Below, piece after piece: positions 11,383 to 21,282 of a stretch of DNA of 64,000 bases. The notes under the pieces are model-generated. The model saw only the letters and a list, made by a program, of their open reading frames with translations. It ran no database searches and was not told the DNA's origin. Every line of letters begins with the position of its first letter. Positions within the stretch are counted from its first letter, which is position 1. The DNA is taken from contig BRON01000004.1 in the NCBI GenBank assembly GCA_024345305.1, forward strand, positions 2,108,001 through 2,172,000, given 5' to 3'. Origin of the DNA: Mrakia gelida (lineage: Eukaryota > Basidiomycota > Tremellomycetes > Cystofilobasidiales > Mrakiaceae). A program made the translations under genes and the position numbers.

Positions 11383-11914
11383 CTATGTGGGTCTGCACCG
11401 TAAGATGCGTCCCTTTACAATCTGGCAGATCCTCTTGATCTACGAGCAACAGGACGGCATGTCTCGTCCCTCCCTCCTCGTCGAGCTCACCTCCCTTCCT
11501 TCCCTCCATCTTCTCCTCTCACCTCTCCCCTCCAGCCCAGAGCTCAATCTCACTCGGAGAGCGCTCTCAGCCTTCCAACCAGCTCCACTCAGCACCCCCG
11601 ACCCATGCTAGCGGATCTCCCACCCTTGGAGCTCGACCCAAATCGAAAACATGTCAAGCTCACCTTGGTTCCTTCCTCCTCCCGACTCTTCCTCTTCTTC
11701 CATCTCCACGTCTTCTTCGAGCTCGTCCTGCAAGACGAACGACGAGTGGGGAGATAGTGTGTCAGCCTTCTTATCGACTAGAACGAAGGGCAGGTGTAGT
11801 TCGAAGCCATGTCAAACGAGAAGGGAACTGAGAGAACGAGAGCGAGAGACGAACCTCCTCGTCCTCTTCCGACTCGGACTGGATCGTTCGTCCTTTGTTG
11901 AGAAGCTTAGCCAT
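11383..11914 (-). CDS. small acidic/basic protein of unknown function, about 75-95 aa
   Basis: Not recognised. Exon 1 from 11914 reads MAKLLNKGRTIQSESEEDEE; after an intron with a GCTGAC branch and TTGCAG acceptor, exon 2 reads DELEEDVEMEEEEESGGGRN. In-phase continuation gives QAGWKAESALR and then IKRICQIVKGRILRCRPT before a stop at 11383. The exon 3 end is ambiguous: a donor directly after SALR gives about 75 residues, a later one adds a Gly/Arg-rich stretch. The acidic N-terminus and basic C-terminus suggest a nuclear partner protein, but this is only composition. The leader upstream of 11914 is pyrimidine-rich without ATG interference. Confidence 0.5.
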
Positions 11915-12399
11915 AAGTGGAGATGATAGAGAGGGCGATGTGAAGTGAGGGCGAAGGAGGGTTGGAGTGGGTGTTGAGGGTGGTTGATGGTTTGGGAGGA
12001 AGGAGAGTTGAGGTGGTGATGGGCGAGAAAGAGCTCGCCGGCCAAGCTCATTTGCATCTCTACTTTTCTCAAAATTGACACTTTGGCTTTCGGTATATAC
12101 TCTCTTCTTCGCTTGTCGCCTTTCTGCGAACCGAAGACTCGCAAGGGCAGCAAAGCGACGGACGAGATGGGCGAACGTTCCTTCCTCCCTCCCCTCCTCG
12201 CTCCTTCCCCTCCGTCAAGAACGTATGTTGAATGCATTTAAGAAGCTTGTTCGTGACTATCTCCCGTCGTGCCCTGCCCCTCCGCCAGCCACCTTAAGAT
12301 CGCCCCCGACGTCCTTCGTAGATCTGCATCCCTGAAGAACGGTTGACGTTGACGTTCATGAGTTTGAGCTCACGTCCTCCTTCCGAGTCGTTCGTTCGT
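11915..12399. other. intergenic, leader of the small acidic gene and 3' flank of KGD4
   Basis: About 485 bp. The first 120 bp upstream of 11914 resemble an untranslated leader (CT-rich, several ACCACCC-like strings on the minus strand). The open frames present on either strand have no recognisable protein, intron pattern or family motif. I see no RNA gene. Confidence 0.4.
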
Positions 12400-13018
12400 T
12401 CAACCCCTCAGGCTGGCTCCTCCGCTCTGTGAGAAACCAAAAAAATCCGAATGCGTAGAGTCAGCTTCTCTGTGCGAGCAAAGTCGACGACGAGAAAAGA
12501 GGCAGGAGAGGAGAGAGCGAGAGAGCAAACTGAACTGACCATAACCGCCTCGAGCTCACTCTCATCGAACTTCAACCTTCCCAACCAGAACCTCGAAGGA
12601 CTGCTGAACTCATCCTCGTAGTCGGCAGCGGGACCCTTCTTGCCTCCCGTGTTGGAGGTACTTTTGACGGCCGAGGAGGACGAAGAGGAGGAAGGGGAAG
12701 GGAAGGAGTTGGACACTGGAGGAGGAGCGAACGAAGCTGATTTGGCCGAGTTGAGAAGAGAAGTCAAGTACGACGACGAGGAGATGATCGTGGACGTCGC
12801 GGAGGGGTGGGGGTGAGGGGTGGAGGAGTCTGTACACGATGGAGGAGAGAGACTCGGTCAGCGACAAAGAAGGGGAGACGTGACTCGACGAGAGGCAGAG
12901 GGAGAGGACGGAGGAGGAGAGGAAGAGACGAACGGTTGGCCCATCGGTTGGCAGCTCCAGTGAACTTGATCATAGGGACTCGGTGCCACTGCTCCATGGC
13001 TTTGAGGGCAACGCGCAT
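12400..13018 (-). CDS. KGD4: alpha-ketoglutarate dehydrogenase subunit 4 / mitochondrial MRPS36-like
   Basis: Kgd4 (Ymr31, MRPS36) tethers E3 to the 2-oxoglutarate dehydrogenase core in mitochondria. Exon 1 reads MRVALKAMEQWHRVPMIKFT GAANRWA, matching the family start where a basic N-terminus is followed by PLIKF-(T/L)-G. Exon 2 begins DSSTPHPHPSATSTI, continues with a Ser-rich linker and ends FSSPSRFWLGRLKFDESELE AVM; the last tiny exon gives SGGASLRG. The block F-W-x-x-x-(R/K)-L-x-x-x-E-(L/M)-E-A-(V/M)-x-S-G-G-A is the family signature that binds E3. A 5' leader with a TATATATATA run lies upstream near 13,175. All three exons join in phase. The assignment rests on these end motifs because the middle is unalignable. 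Confidence 0.85.
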
Positions 13019-13729
13019 CTTTGTAGTAGAGGGAGAGACAAGGGAAGTGGGTTGGGCGAGGGAACGGTGTTTTGGTTGGAGGAGGAAGAGGTGAGAAGGA
13101 GAAAGGCGAGCTCGACTTCGAAACTTGGCGACAAACCCGAAGGGAAGGGAAGATCCGAAGGTCGCCGAGATTGTATATATATATTTGAGACGGCGATGTC
13201 TCTGCTCGTCGAGGGGAAGCAAAGGATGGAGAGCGAGAGTATCTTTCTAGTGCGTTCGGAGGAGGAAAGGAGCCGGTTTGAGGACGACCACGTCGAGGTC
13301 GGACGCGTCGTTCTTTTCCTCGACTTGACCTGAAGATCTACAGGAAAAGTTGCGACCAGTCGATCCACAGCTAGATCACATCCAAAACATCGTTTGGTTT
13401 CGAAGGCATGAAGGGAGCAGCAAATCTGCAGTCCTAACAACCCTTCTCGCAGCGACCATCTTCTCCCGACTTCGAGCGAGGCTCACCTCTCGTCGATCCC
13501 AACTTCCACACCTGTCGACTCTCTTTTCTCCGAGCTCAAGTTACAGCCAGACCCTATGCCCCCGTTCTTCGACCCATCCTTTCCGAACATAGACCTCAAA
13601 AGTCGGTAGGGATTCGTCGCGAAGGAGATCCAAATCGAGCTCGCTTTCGCTCGACGTCACTTTCGCATCTCCTCCCTCCACCCTCCTCCTCCCCCTCCCT
13701 CTCCTTCTTCCTTCTTTCCCCTCCCAAGC
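13019..13729. other. divergent promoter region, KGD4 / dehydrogenase
   Basis: About 710 bp between two divergent genes. It contains a TATATATATATTT run around 13,173-13,186 (leader side of KGD4) and CT-rich tracts just before the start at 13,730. Short open frames on both strands lack family motifs. No transcription-factor site can be named with confidence. Confidence 0.4.
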
Positions 13730-15560
13730 ATGGTCTTCACTCTTCGATGGGGATTCATCTCTACTGGCGGAATCGTCGAACGGATGATCAAGGTGAGTCG
13801 CTCTTCTTGAGAGCAAGGCAAACACGAAGCTCACCCATCTCCTCCTCCTTCGCTCGTTTGTTCTCCAGGATCTTCTCCTTCCTCCTTCAGAGTACGTTCA
13901 ATCACTCTCAACTGTCGATACAACCCTTACTGATGCCTCACTCCTGGTTTCGCCTCCTCGTTCCAGTCGAGACGTCTCCGATGTCCAGCACGAAATCGTC
14001 GCCGTCGCATCTCGTTCGAAGGAGAAGGCCGACAAGTTTGTCGAGACGCATCTTCCCAAGGAGATGAGGACGAAGGCCTTTGGGAGCTACGAAGAGCTGT
14101 ACTCTTGTTCTGTGAATGTCCTCCTTCCTCCTTTGAGCGGGAGGAGAGGAGCAGGGAGGGCAGGAGGAACACTTCGAAGGAGGGAACGAATCGAGCTCGA
14201 GCTCACCTCCACTTCACTTCCTTCTTCTTCCCTCCCCTCTCACGCAGGATGTCGACGTCGTATACGTTGGAACACCTCACCCTCAACACTACCAGAACGT
14301 CAAAGACGCTCTTCTACACTCCAAGAACGTGCTCTGCGAAAAAGTGAGCTCCTGCTCCTCGATCCCCTCCTGCTCTCGTTCATCTCCGAAGCTGACTCTC
14401 GTGCCCTCCTCGTTCCTTCAGCCCTTCGTCTTGACCTCAGCTCAGTCCGACGAGCTCTTCGATCTCGCCAAGAAAAACGGTTGCTTCTTGATGGAGGCTG
14501 TTTGGACTGTGAGCTCTTCTCTGGCTCTCTGAAGTCGACTCGAGCGACGAGCTCACCTCTGCTCCTCCATTCCTCCTCCCTGGTTGTTTCCGTCGTCTGC
14601 CTCACAGCGCTACCAACCCGTCGTCGCCGCTGCTCAGAAGGTCGTCTTCGGAGGAGAGATCGGAGCGATCAAACGAGTCGACTCGAGGTTCGATAAGGAT
14701 TTCGGAGGTTCGTCGTTTCCTCCTCACCTCGCAACGCGTCGCTGACCTCGTCCATCGTCTTCTTTCCTCCTCAGACCTCGACCACTCTCACCGAATGCTC
14801 AACCCTACTTCAGCTGGAGGAGCCTTCTACGACCTTGGACCCTATGCTCTGCTCTGGTCGACGCTCCTCCTCTACCAGCACCCCGACAACGCCCAGGAGT
14901 TCCCGAAGGAGATCAAGTCGGTGATGAGGGTCGACAAGAGGACGGGAGTGGACGCTTCGATGAGCTGGATGATGCTTTATGAGAAGCTGGGTGCTACCGT
15001 GAGTGCTACGTTTCGAGTCCTCGTGAGGAGACAGGACGCGTCGAGTCTGACCTTGCCGGTTCGATCGAACGCGTCGGTTGTCGTCTCTTTGCATGCAGGC
15101 AACCTGCTCCGTCGCTCTCGACACTCCCACTCCCGACTCCTGCATCGTCGTCACCGGAACGCTTGGGACTCTCAGTTCGTCCTCTCTCTCTCGTGCGCTA
15201 CCTCGTCCCTTCTCTAACCCATCCGTCTTCTCTTCCCCTCCGACCTCGCCTCCGTCTCCAGCCCTCCACGGAGCCTCTCCCTACCCCTCCTCCTTCACCA
15301 TCCACCTCTTCGCCAACCCCCAATCCACCACCTCCGCTCTGTCCTCCCCTTCCTCAACCACCTCGTCCTACCCCATCAAGAGCGGTCGAGGCATGCACTG
15401 GCAAGGCGATGCCGTTGCGCGAGCGATTCGAGATGGGAAGCTGGAGGAGGAGAAGTGTAGTTGGAAGGAGACGAAGTTGGCACAGTTTGTGTTTGATGAG
15501 GTTAGGGTTAGGAGTGGGTTGGATGAGATTTACAAGGGGAAGGGCGTCGAGGGGGTTTGA
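13730..15560 (+). CDS. Gfo/Idh/MocA NAD(P)-dependent oxidoreductase, dihydrodiol / D-xylose dehydrogenase type
   Basis: Rossmann-fold sugar or dihydrodiol dehydrogenase. Exon 1 (13730-13792) reads MVFTLRWGFISTGGIVERMI, then DLLLPPS joined to RDVSDVQHEIVAVASRSKEK, EMRTKAFGSYEELYS, DVDVVYVGTPHPQHYQNVKD ALLHSKNVLCEK (the E-K-P motif is completed by the next exon, PFVLTSAQSDELFDLAKKNG), LMEAVWT, RYQPVVAAAQKVVFGGEIGA, GGAFYDLGPYALLWSTLLL and a C-terminal MHWQGDAVARAIRDGKLEEE. The EKP lysine and the GGAxxDLGxY block are hallmarks of the trans-1,2-dihydrobenzenediol dehydrogenase branch, which in fungi includes NADP-dependent D-xylose dehydrogenases. Substrate cannot be chosen from sequence alone. 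About eight introns; one holds GACGCGTC at 15035 followed by CTGAC. Confidence 0.9.
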
Positions 15561-16133
15561 GGAGGTTGAGAGGGAGGGTTGGGTTGGGTTGGTTCGCGAA
15601 CACGCTTTCGGTGATGGAAGGAGTCCTTTGAATTGTTCTTCACAGATCTTGCGGAAGGGTCGAAAGACGAGAGACGAGGTGCATCGAGGGAGAGCGAGAA
15701 GGAAACGGAGAAGTCGTAAAGAAGGAAAGAAAAACGCGAGAACGAGACGGGAGACGAGACGCGACGAGTGGTATGTAGACAAACGAGACGAGAATGAGAG
15801 GACCAACGAGGTGGGCATTAGTGACTAGGGGAGGGAGTAGGTGTAAACGAACATGGAAGGAAGATATAGACTAGGGACGAGAGGACGAAACGAGGATGAG
15901 ACGAGAGACGAGCGATGTGCGAGAACAAAACGAAACCACGCGCGAGAAACAAACTAGGACTAGGTAGATTATGGAGAGGTTGTTATGAGTTAGGCGGTAA
16001 GTACTAGTGTGGAGAAGAAGACACAGAGAGTGCGAGAGAGAAACATCAATGGAAAGGAAGGAAAGAAAGGGAAAGCGAATCGAAGACCAGCTCCGATCGA
16101 AACGCGCGACGCGACTGTGTCCGTGCCTCCTTC
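15561..16133. other. convergent intergenic region
   Basis: About 570 bp between two convergent stops. The sequence is strongly purine-rich on the plus strand (aagaaggaaag, gagacgagacgcgacg) and has no recognisable gene. The minus-strand frame at 15871-16143 is composition-driven and ignored. Confidence 0.4.
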
Positions 16134-17126
16134 TCAGAACCAACCCGCCAAGCTCCTGTGCCCCTGAGCGGTCCAGTATCCATCATCCTTGAGCCCAAGT
16201 CCTTGAGATTGCCACCGTGGGACTGGAATCGCTGGTCCGGAGGAGAAGGAGGAGTTGGTCGAGGCGAACGACGAAAGGGAGGAGAAGGATCCGTTTGAGG
16301 AGTCGAGGGAGGGTCGGGTGGGGGTGGTGGAGGCTGCGTGGACGAGGAACAAAGCGAAAAATTAGTCCGAGATCAGTTGGAGATGAGAAAGAGACTCGAG
16401 AGAAGGGGAAGGGAAAAAAGAGAGAGGACAAACGAGATCGAGACCCAGAATCGATGAGTGACGTGACGGATACCAGGGCTCGACCGTAGATCTTGGTCTT
16501 TCGGTGCGAAGTAAGAGAGTCTGTAAAAGGATGAAGCCGTCGAGAGTCAGACAGGTGATCCGAGAGCGAAGGCAAGGAAAAGAAACGAACCGAGAGAAGG
16601 CATCGAGCTCGACGCGTAGATGACTGAAGCAGCTCGATGTTGCTTGGCAGGAGAAGCTGAGGAATAACCGGTGAAAAGAAGCGTTAGCCGGTGATCGAGG
16701 AGAGAGGCGAGCGGGGAAGAAGAGGAAAGAACGAACTTCGAAGCAAAGTGATGGAGTTCGAGCCGACTCCTCCGATTATCGAGCCTTGAGGGACGAAAGT
16801 TCGAGCGACTTCGGTACAGACGTTGGCCATGTCGAAGTCGAAGCCTGAGGACTAGAAGACAAGAGGCAGGAGAGAGCGCGAGTCAGCATTGAGAAACGAA
16901 CTGGACGCGATCGCTCGTCTCGAGCGAGATCGACTCTGAGACCTCGACGCGAAAAGAACTCACCAAAGACGAGCAAATCTGCACCACCCTCCTCCTCCCT
17001 CCTCTGCTCTTTCTTGACCCTCCTCTCCTCCTCGGCTCTCCGCTCCTCGTCTCGAGCCTGAGCTTCAGCTCTGCATCGGTCGCAACCGCTCGACGACTGA
17101 AAGTCTCCGAACGTGAAGTCCGGCAT
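16134..17126 (-). CDS. uncharacterised protein with charged coiled region
   Basis: Not recognised. From an ATG at 17126 the first exon reads MPDFTFGDFQSSSGCDRCRA EAQARDEERRAEEERRVKKE, a charged probable coiled coil, and ends GGADLLVFG. Following exons splice in phase: FDFDMANVCTEVARTFVPQG SIIGGVGSNSITLLR, TSPAKQHRAASVIYASSSMP, DSLTSHRKTKIYGRAL, and a last Ser-rich exon ending QGLGLKDDGYWTAQGHRSLA GWF. No family motif is evident beyond a C-x-x-C near residue 15. The same frame stays open upstream to about 17,340 (YVIRIFYGMPVTMLPLAL), so the gene could begin further up or even be joined to the F-box gene; I prefer two genes because the F-box frame closes naturally at 17378. Confidence 0.55.
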
Positions 17127-17377
17127 TTGGGGAATGAGTGAGTGACCGAGTGGGAATTGAGGTACTGATTGAGTTGGATCTAGATTGAAAAGGAGGAAAG
17201 AGGTCGAGACAGCGTGGGAGGAAGGAAGCGAAGGCGAGCTTGCTGTCGACGGACGACGCAGAGCGAGAGGGAGCATCGTAACGGGCATGCCATAGAAGAT
17301 TCGTATGACGTATCTGAAGAATGAAAGAAGAACTTCAGTACGTGAACGGGACGAGGAAGAAGGAGAAGGAACAAAGC

Positions 17378-18770
17378 TCACGGCGAGAGTTCGACGCGTC
17401 GAGACTTTAAGGAGGACGGCTTGAAGAGGGGTGAGAGGATGTTAGGACTCGCAAGTCGTGCACTGGGAGGGTTCGTCTGGAAAGAGCGAGCGAGCGAAGG
17501 AAGGCGTCAGGGAAAGCGCATTCGCAGGGAGTCGACTCGAGGGTCGGGGAGGAAGACTCACGAGAGCGAGGGAGACGGCGTTGGAACGAGTCTGGCGTTG
17601 GAACGCGAGGATGTCGGCAAGGTCTTGAGTCGAAAAACGTTGGACGGCCTGGAGAATTTCAGAGAGAAGACAAGAGGTCAGCGAATAAGAAGAGGAGAGT
17701 TGGAAGAAGACGAGAGCTTACGAAGTCGACGCGTCAAATCTCTGCTTCGCGCACGACCTCGTAGGTGATAAGGCCCTTCCTTCGAGCCAGGTCCGCACCA
17801 GTGACGCTCTTCATTACCCATATCCTGCTCAGCCTCTCCTGCGCCAGGTCGTTCAACTCCTTCGAGGACGCCCGAACGACGACCTTCTTCATCCTCGTCG
17901 ACTGCGAGCCCGTACACATGTAGACGGTAGGCATAATCGAGAGAGCGTCTATGCGGGAGAGAACTACAACAGTAACGTCGGAGCCCTCTCCTCTCAAGCA
18001 TGGCCAATCCCCAATGCAGCTGCCGAGGCACCGGTCGAACGAGAGGATGGAGAGGTTGGGCCACGCCGCCGGTCGAAGGTCGATGGTGGGTGGCAAAGAG
18101 TTGAGTCCGACTAGGTGGACTGATCTCGGGTTCAAGAGGAGAAAGAGGTTGGTCCAGCAGGGTCTGTAGGGACCGTCCCGTCGGTTGGCTCTCTGGGAGA
18201 GTCTGAGGGTGAGGGAATCGACCTCGACGGTTGAGGCTGTTGGAGGCATGCGATCCGACGAGATATGGGGGATGGGAAATGTGAGGAAGCAAGTCCGAGA
18301 GAAGGTTAGGGATCGTATTCGAGCAAGGGATAGGTAAGGGTCTAGTTGGGGTTGGTTGGAGGAGTCCTGCGACGAGAGATGGGGGAAGTCAGCTTTGAGA
18401 CCGAGCTCACCACTGCCGCCGTAGCCAGCAGGTGGGCGATGGACGTTTGGAATGCGAGATGAAGACTCACCCTAGAGCAGAAGAGCTTTGCCAGAGTCTC
18501 GAATCCTGTGATAACGATCTCGTCGTAGAGGAGGGGAGAAGAGAGCTGGAGGAAGGCGAGGGAGAGGGACGAGGTTTTGGCGAGCGTGGGAGGATCGCAG
18601 AAGCGAAGGATCTCTCGTTTGAGCTCGGTGGGGAGGAGGGGAAGTGGTCTTGATGATGAGCTGGCAGGGGAGTCGGATAGGGAGTTGTTGGATGGGTCGA
18701 GGGAGGAGATGATGAGGGAGGGCAGGGAGATGGAGGAGGAGGGAGGAGGGGTTAGGGGAAGAGCGGCCAT
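17378..18770 (-). CDS. F-box protein
   Basis: Predicted substrate receptor of an SCF ubiquitin ligase. Exon 1 (from 18770) has a Ser/Pro-rich start, then the F-box LPTELKREILRFCDPPTLAK TSSLSLAFLQLSSPLLYDEI. Exon 2 begins DSSNQPQLDPYLSLARIRSL and contains leucine-rich, LRR-like text (VEVDSLTLRLSQRANRRDG, SVHLVGLNSLPPTIDLRPAA, WPNLSILSFDRCLG). It can either stop after ITYEVVREAEI at 17734 or, as I prefer, splice after ITYE to AVQRFSTQDLADILAFQRQT, because the skipped stretch holds GACGCGTC, a CTGAC branch region and a CTCCAG acceptor; the reading then ends KPSSLKSRRVELSP at 17378. The substrate is unknown. F-box assignment is good; the 3' end is moderate. Confidence 0.72.
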
Positions 18771-19575
18771 TTCGATGGCGAAGGAGGACGGGTTGAGTAG
18801 ATTCGAGGTCGTAGGATGTAGGGGGTGATGGTTATGACTGTTGATAGTCCAGAAAGAGTCGACAAGAAGGATGGCTTTTTGATGGTGGAGGAGAGAGGGA
18901 AGGGGAGCGTGAGCTCACGCAAAACGAAGTTGAGCTTCGTCCTCTTCCTTGCATCCGTCCCTTTAACTGCATCTCCCTCCCTTCGACAGCTTATAAGATC
19001 TTCGGACATCCCATCTTGCGGGACGGGCTCCCTCAAGCCATGCTCCTCTTCCATGAACGACCTCACCTTCCAGCCTCGAGGGGTTCGTTCATCTTCCTCC
19101 CTTCCCTCGCCTCTCCTTCCCTCCTCCCTCCCCTTCCCATCGACCTCTTCCTTCCTCGATCAACTTCTCCTCGCCAGCCAGCTCCCCCTCGTCACATCAC
19201 CAGCACCTCGCCAACCATCACCTGAATCTTCATCTCCAATCGAACATGTCAGGAGAAGGAAAAAATTCTGAGACCCAGCTCACGATCGCGTTCAAAGCGG
19301 GAAGGGAGGGAGGTGAAGTGAGCTCGAGGAGATCAACCTTCTTACCCTCTCCTCCCTTCCCTCCTTCTCTCCCTCAACCACATCCTCCCTGAACAACATC
19401 TTCACTACCGAATCCAAATCTAAACCAGAAGAACCCTTCCACCGAGCGGAATCAACCCAAACCCACTCCTCCCACCCAGCTCAAATCCAAACCCAAACTG
19501 CCCGCGTCCTTCCTCCCTCCCCCTCTCCTCCCAACCCACCCACCCGACCCACCCACCCAAACCAACACCACAACT
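18771..19575. other. divergent region between the F-box gene and the next plus-strand gene
   Basis: About 800 bp. On the minus strand a stretch at 18.9-19.07 kb reads as a plausible spliced leader: a GTGAGC donor near 18,913 and an ATCAACAG acceptor near 18,845. Open frames of about 100-150 codons on both strands here have no family resemblance. Most of it is CT-rich promoter-like sequence approaching 19,576. Confidence 0.35.
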
Positions 19576-20478
19576 ATGCTCTCCTTCATCCCCCGAATCT
19601 TCTCCCTTGTCTTCGCTCCCTCTCCCGTCATCGTCGTCATCTCTCCCTCGTCCTCCATCCTCTTCAACGACGACAAGCTCGCCCTCCCTCTCCCCTCCTC
19701 GTCCCTCTCGGCCCTCGACCAGCTTAGATACGTCCAGACCAAGTTCAACATCCAGGCTCCTCTCTCTTCCATCATCTCTTCGGACGAGAAGCGAGCGAAC
19801 AAGTCTCTGACTATCGTCGTTCAGGCGAGGGAGGAGGAGTCAGCTCGCGGAGGGCGGAAGGTCGTCGACGCGGGAGGACGCGAGTTGGGCTCTTCGTCTT
19901 CGACCCCCTCTTGCGTCGAGGCTGCTGCTTACGAAGCCTCTCCGAGACCAGAAGCTTCAGGCCACGGTCGACGAGTTGCTCAAGCTGTCGAGATTCGAGG
20001 ACGAGGAGGAGGAAGAAGAGCTCCAGTGTGTCTTCGCCGCAGAGGAGGTCAAGCTTGTCGAGATCGACGAGGAGCGACTCGAGCTGGCGAAGGTCGTGGC
20101 CGTCCGAGCTGCTGCTGCTGGCCTGGCTCGACGGCGAGAACAGGTAGAGAAGAAGCTGCACCGAGCTGTACGTATCCGCTTCCTCTCTTCGCTTCTCTCT
20201 GCGATCCATCCCGCAAGGTCGTTGCTCGTCGGGCTGACCTCGTCTCTTTCTTCCTCTTCCTCCAGGAAACCCTCGCGATCCTCGCTGGAAAGCCTCACCG
20301 AGCCACTGAACTTGCTGCTCGCGGCATCATCGAAGATCGAAGGCTCTACAACTTCCTCGCTGATAGCAGGAAGGAGCTTCGACTTCCTTCGTCGGGAGTT
20401 CTCGAAGTTTGGGAGGAGGAGGGGGAGATCAAGAGGCAGTGGAGGGCCGCGAGGAGGCTTAGGGTTGAGATCATCTGA
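19576..20478 (+). CDS. uncharacterised protein with hydrophobic N-terminus and coiled-coil centre
   Basis: Not recognised. The N-terminus (MLSFIPRIFSLVFAPSPVIV VISPSSSILF) is hydrophobic and could be a signal anchor or mitochondrial signal. It continues SALDQLRYVQTKFNIQAPLS to ARGGRK. A 91-nt intron (about 19,862-19,952, donor GTCGTC, containing GACGCG, acceptor ACCAG) restores the frame KLQATVDELLKLSRFEDEEE EEELQCVF ... REQVEKKLHRA, a charged helix. A second intron leads to ETLAILAGKPHRATELAARG IIEDRRLYNFLADSRKELRL and the end RRLRVEII. Without the first intron the frame becomes low-quality Arg/Gly text, so I infer the splice. Two further GT-AG introns lie after the stop. Confidence 0.55.
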   Translation: MLSFIPRIFSLVFAPSPVIVVISPSSSILFNDDKLALPLPSSSLSALDQLRYVQTKFNIQAPLSSIISSDEKRANKSLTIVVQAREEESARGGRKVVDAGGRELGSSSSTPSCVEAAAYEASPRPEASGHGRRVAQAVEIRGRGGGRRAPVCLRRRGGQACRDRRGATRAGEGRGRPSCCCWPGSTARTGREEAAPSCTYPLPLFASLCDPSRKVVARRADLVSFFLFLQETLAILAGKPHRATELAARGIIEDRRLYNFLADSRKELRLPSSGVLEVWEEEGEIKRQWRAARRLRVEII

Positions 20479-21282
20479 GGAGGGGATGCTTCGGGCTTGG
20501 GAGGCGGCGAGTGTGCGCGAGAGGAGGAAGGGGAGAGAGAGAGGGACTCGGGTCGGGAGGAGGTGAGTCTTCGTCCTTCTCGTGTTCGCTCTCGACGAAG
20601 AGCTTCGCTGACGTTCTCTCTTTTTGATCCGCCCTAGAGCATCTAGACTCCCACATCATCATCGTCGTCATCATCATCATCATCATCATCATCCGTCGGA
20701 GCTAGTCCTCGAGACTTCGCTCCTTCGTCGAGGCTTTCGTCCTCATCTCATCGCGTCCGTTCGGACGAGGTTCGTTTCGCTTCCTCTCTTCCTCCCTCCT
20801 GCTCGTTTCGATTCTCAAGCTGACTTGAACGTCTCTTCCTCCTCGTAGACTCATCACACCGCCTTCCTTTCTTTCCTCGTTCGATCTCCCTTCCTCCTTC
20901 CTCTATCCATCAAAACCAAAGACGCGTCTCGACGTGCTCATCATTCAACATCGCCTCATGCGCGTGCCTTCCCTCGCTGGTCGAGCTGGCTTTCCGTTCT
21001 CGTGTTTCCTTCTTCATCCTTGTTTCTGTTGCTATCGTTTCCACTCTGGTCTCTGTTCCCTCTCCTTTTTCGTAGCTTTGCTCCCCGTCCTTTCTCTCGT
21101 CTCGATCGATCCAAGTTTTGTTCCTTCGTTCCTCTCGTCTTGTCGCGTATTTCCGTAAAATCACATAATCGTTCTCGGTTTCGGTCTGATGCATAACAAT
21201 CAATAGTGCCCCCCTGACTGGCAAGAAACCCGAAAGAACAACCGAACTTCTCCGTCAGACGACTCGCGTCTCGACCGAGTTC
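20479..21282. other. 3' untranslated region with intron-like segments; CAT microsatellite
   Basis: After the stop at 20478 there are two segments with the full intron look: GTGAGTC (about 20,562) ... GCTGACG ... CCTAG (about 20,638), and about 20,770 ... GCTGACTTG ... CGTAG (about 20,849). They suggest a spliced 3' UTR. A CAT/ATC trinucleotide run occupies 20,653-20,693. GACGCGTC occurs near 20,922. No gene is recognised. Confidence 0.4.
20653..20693. repeat. (CAT)n microsatellite
   Basis: About thirteen consecutive CAT/CGT triplets with two CGT interruptions, lying in the probable 3' UTR of the preceding gene. Confidence 0.9.
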
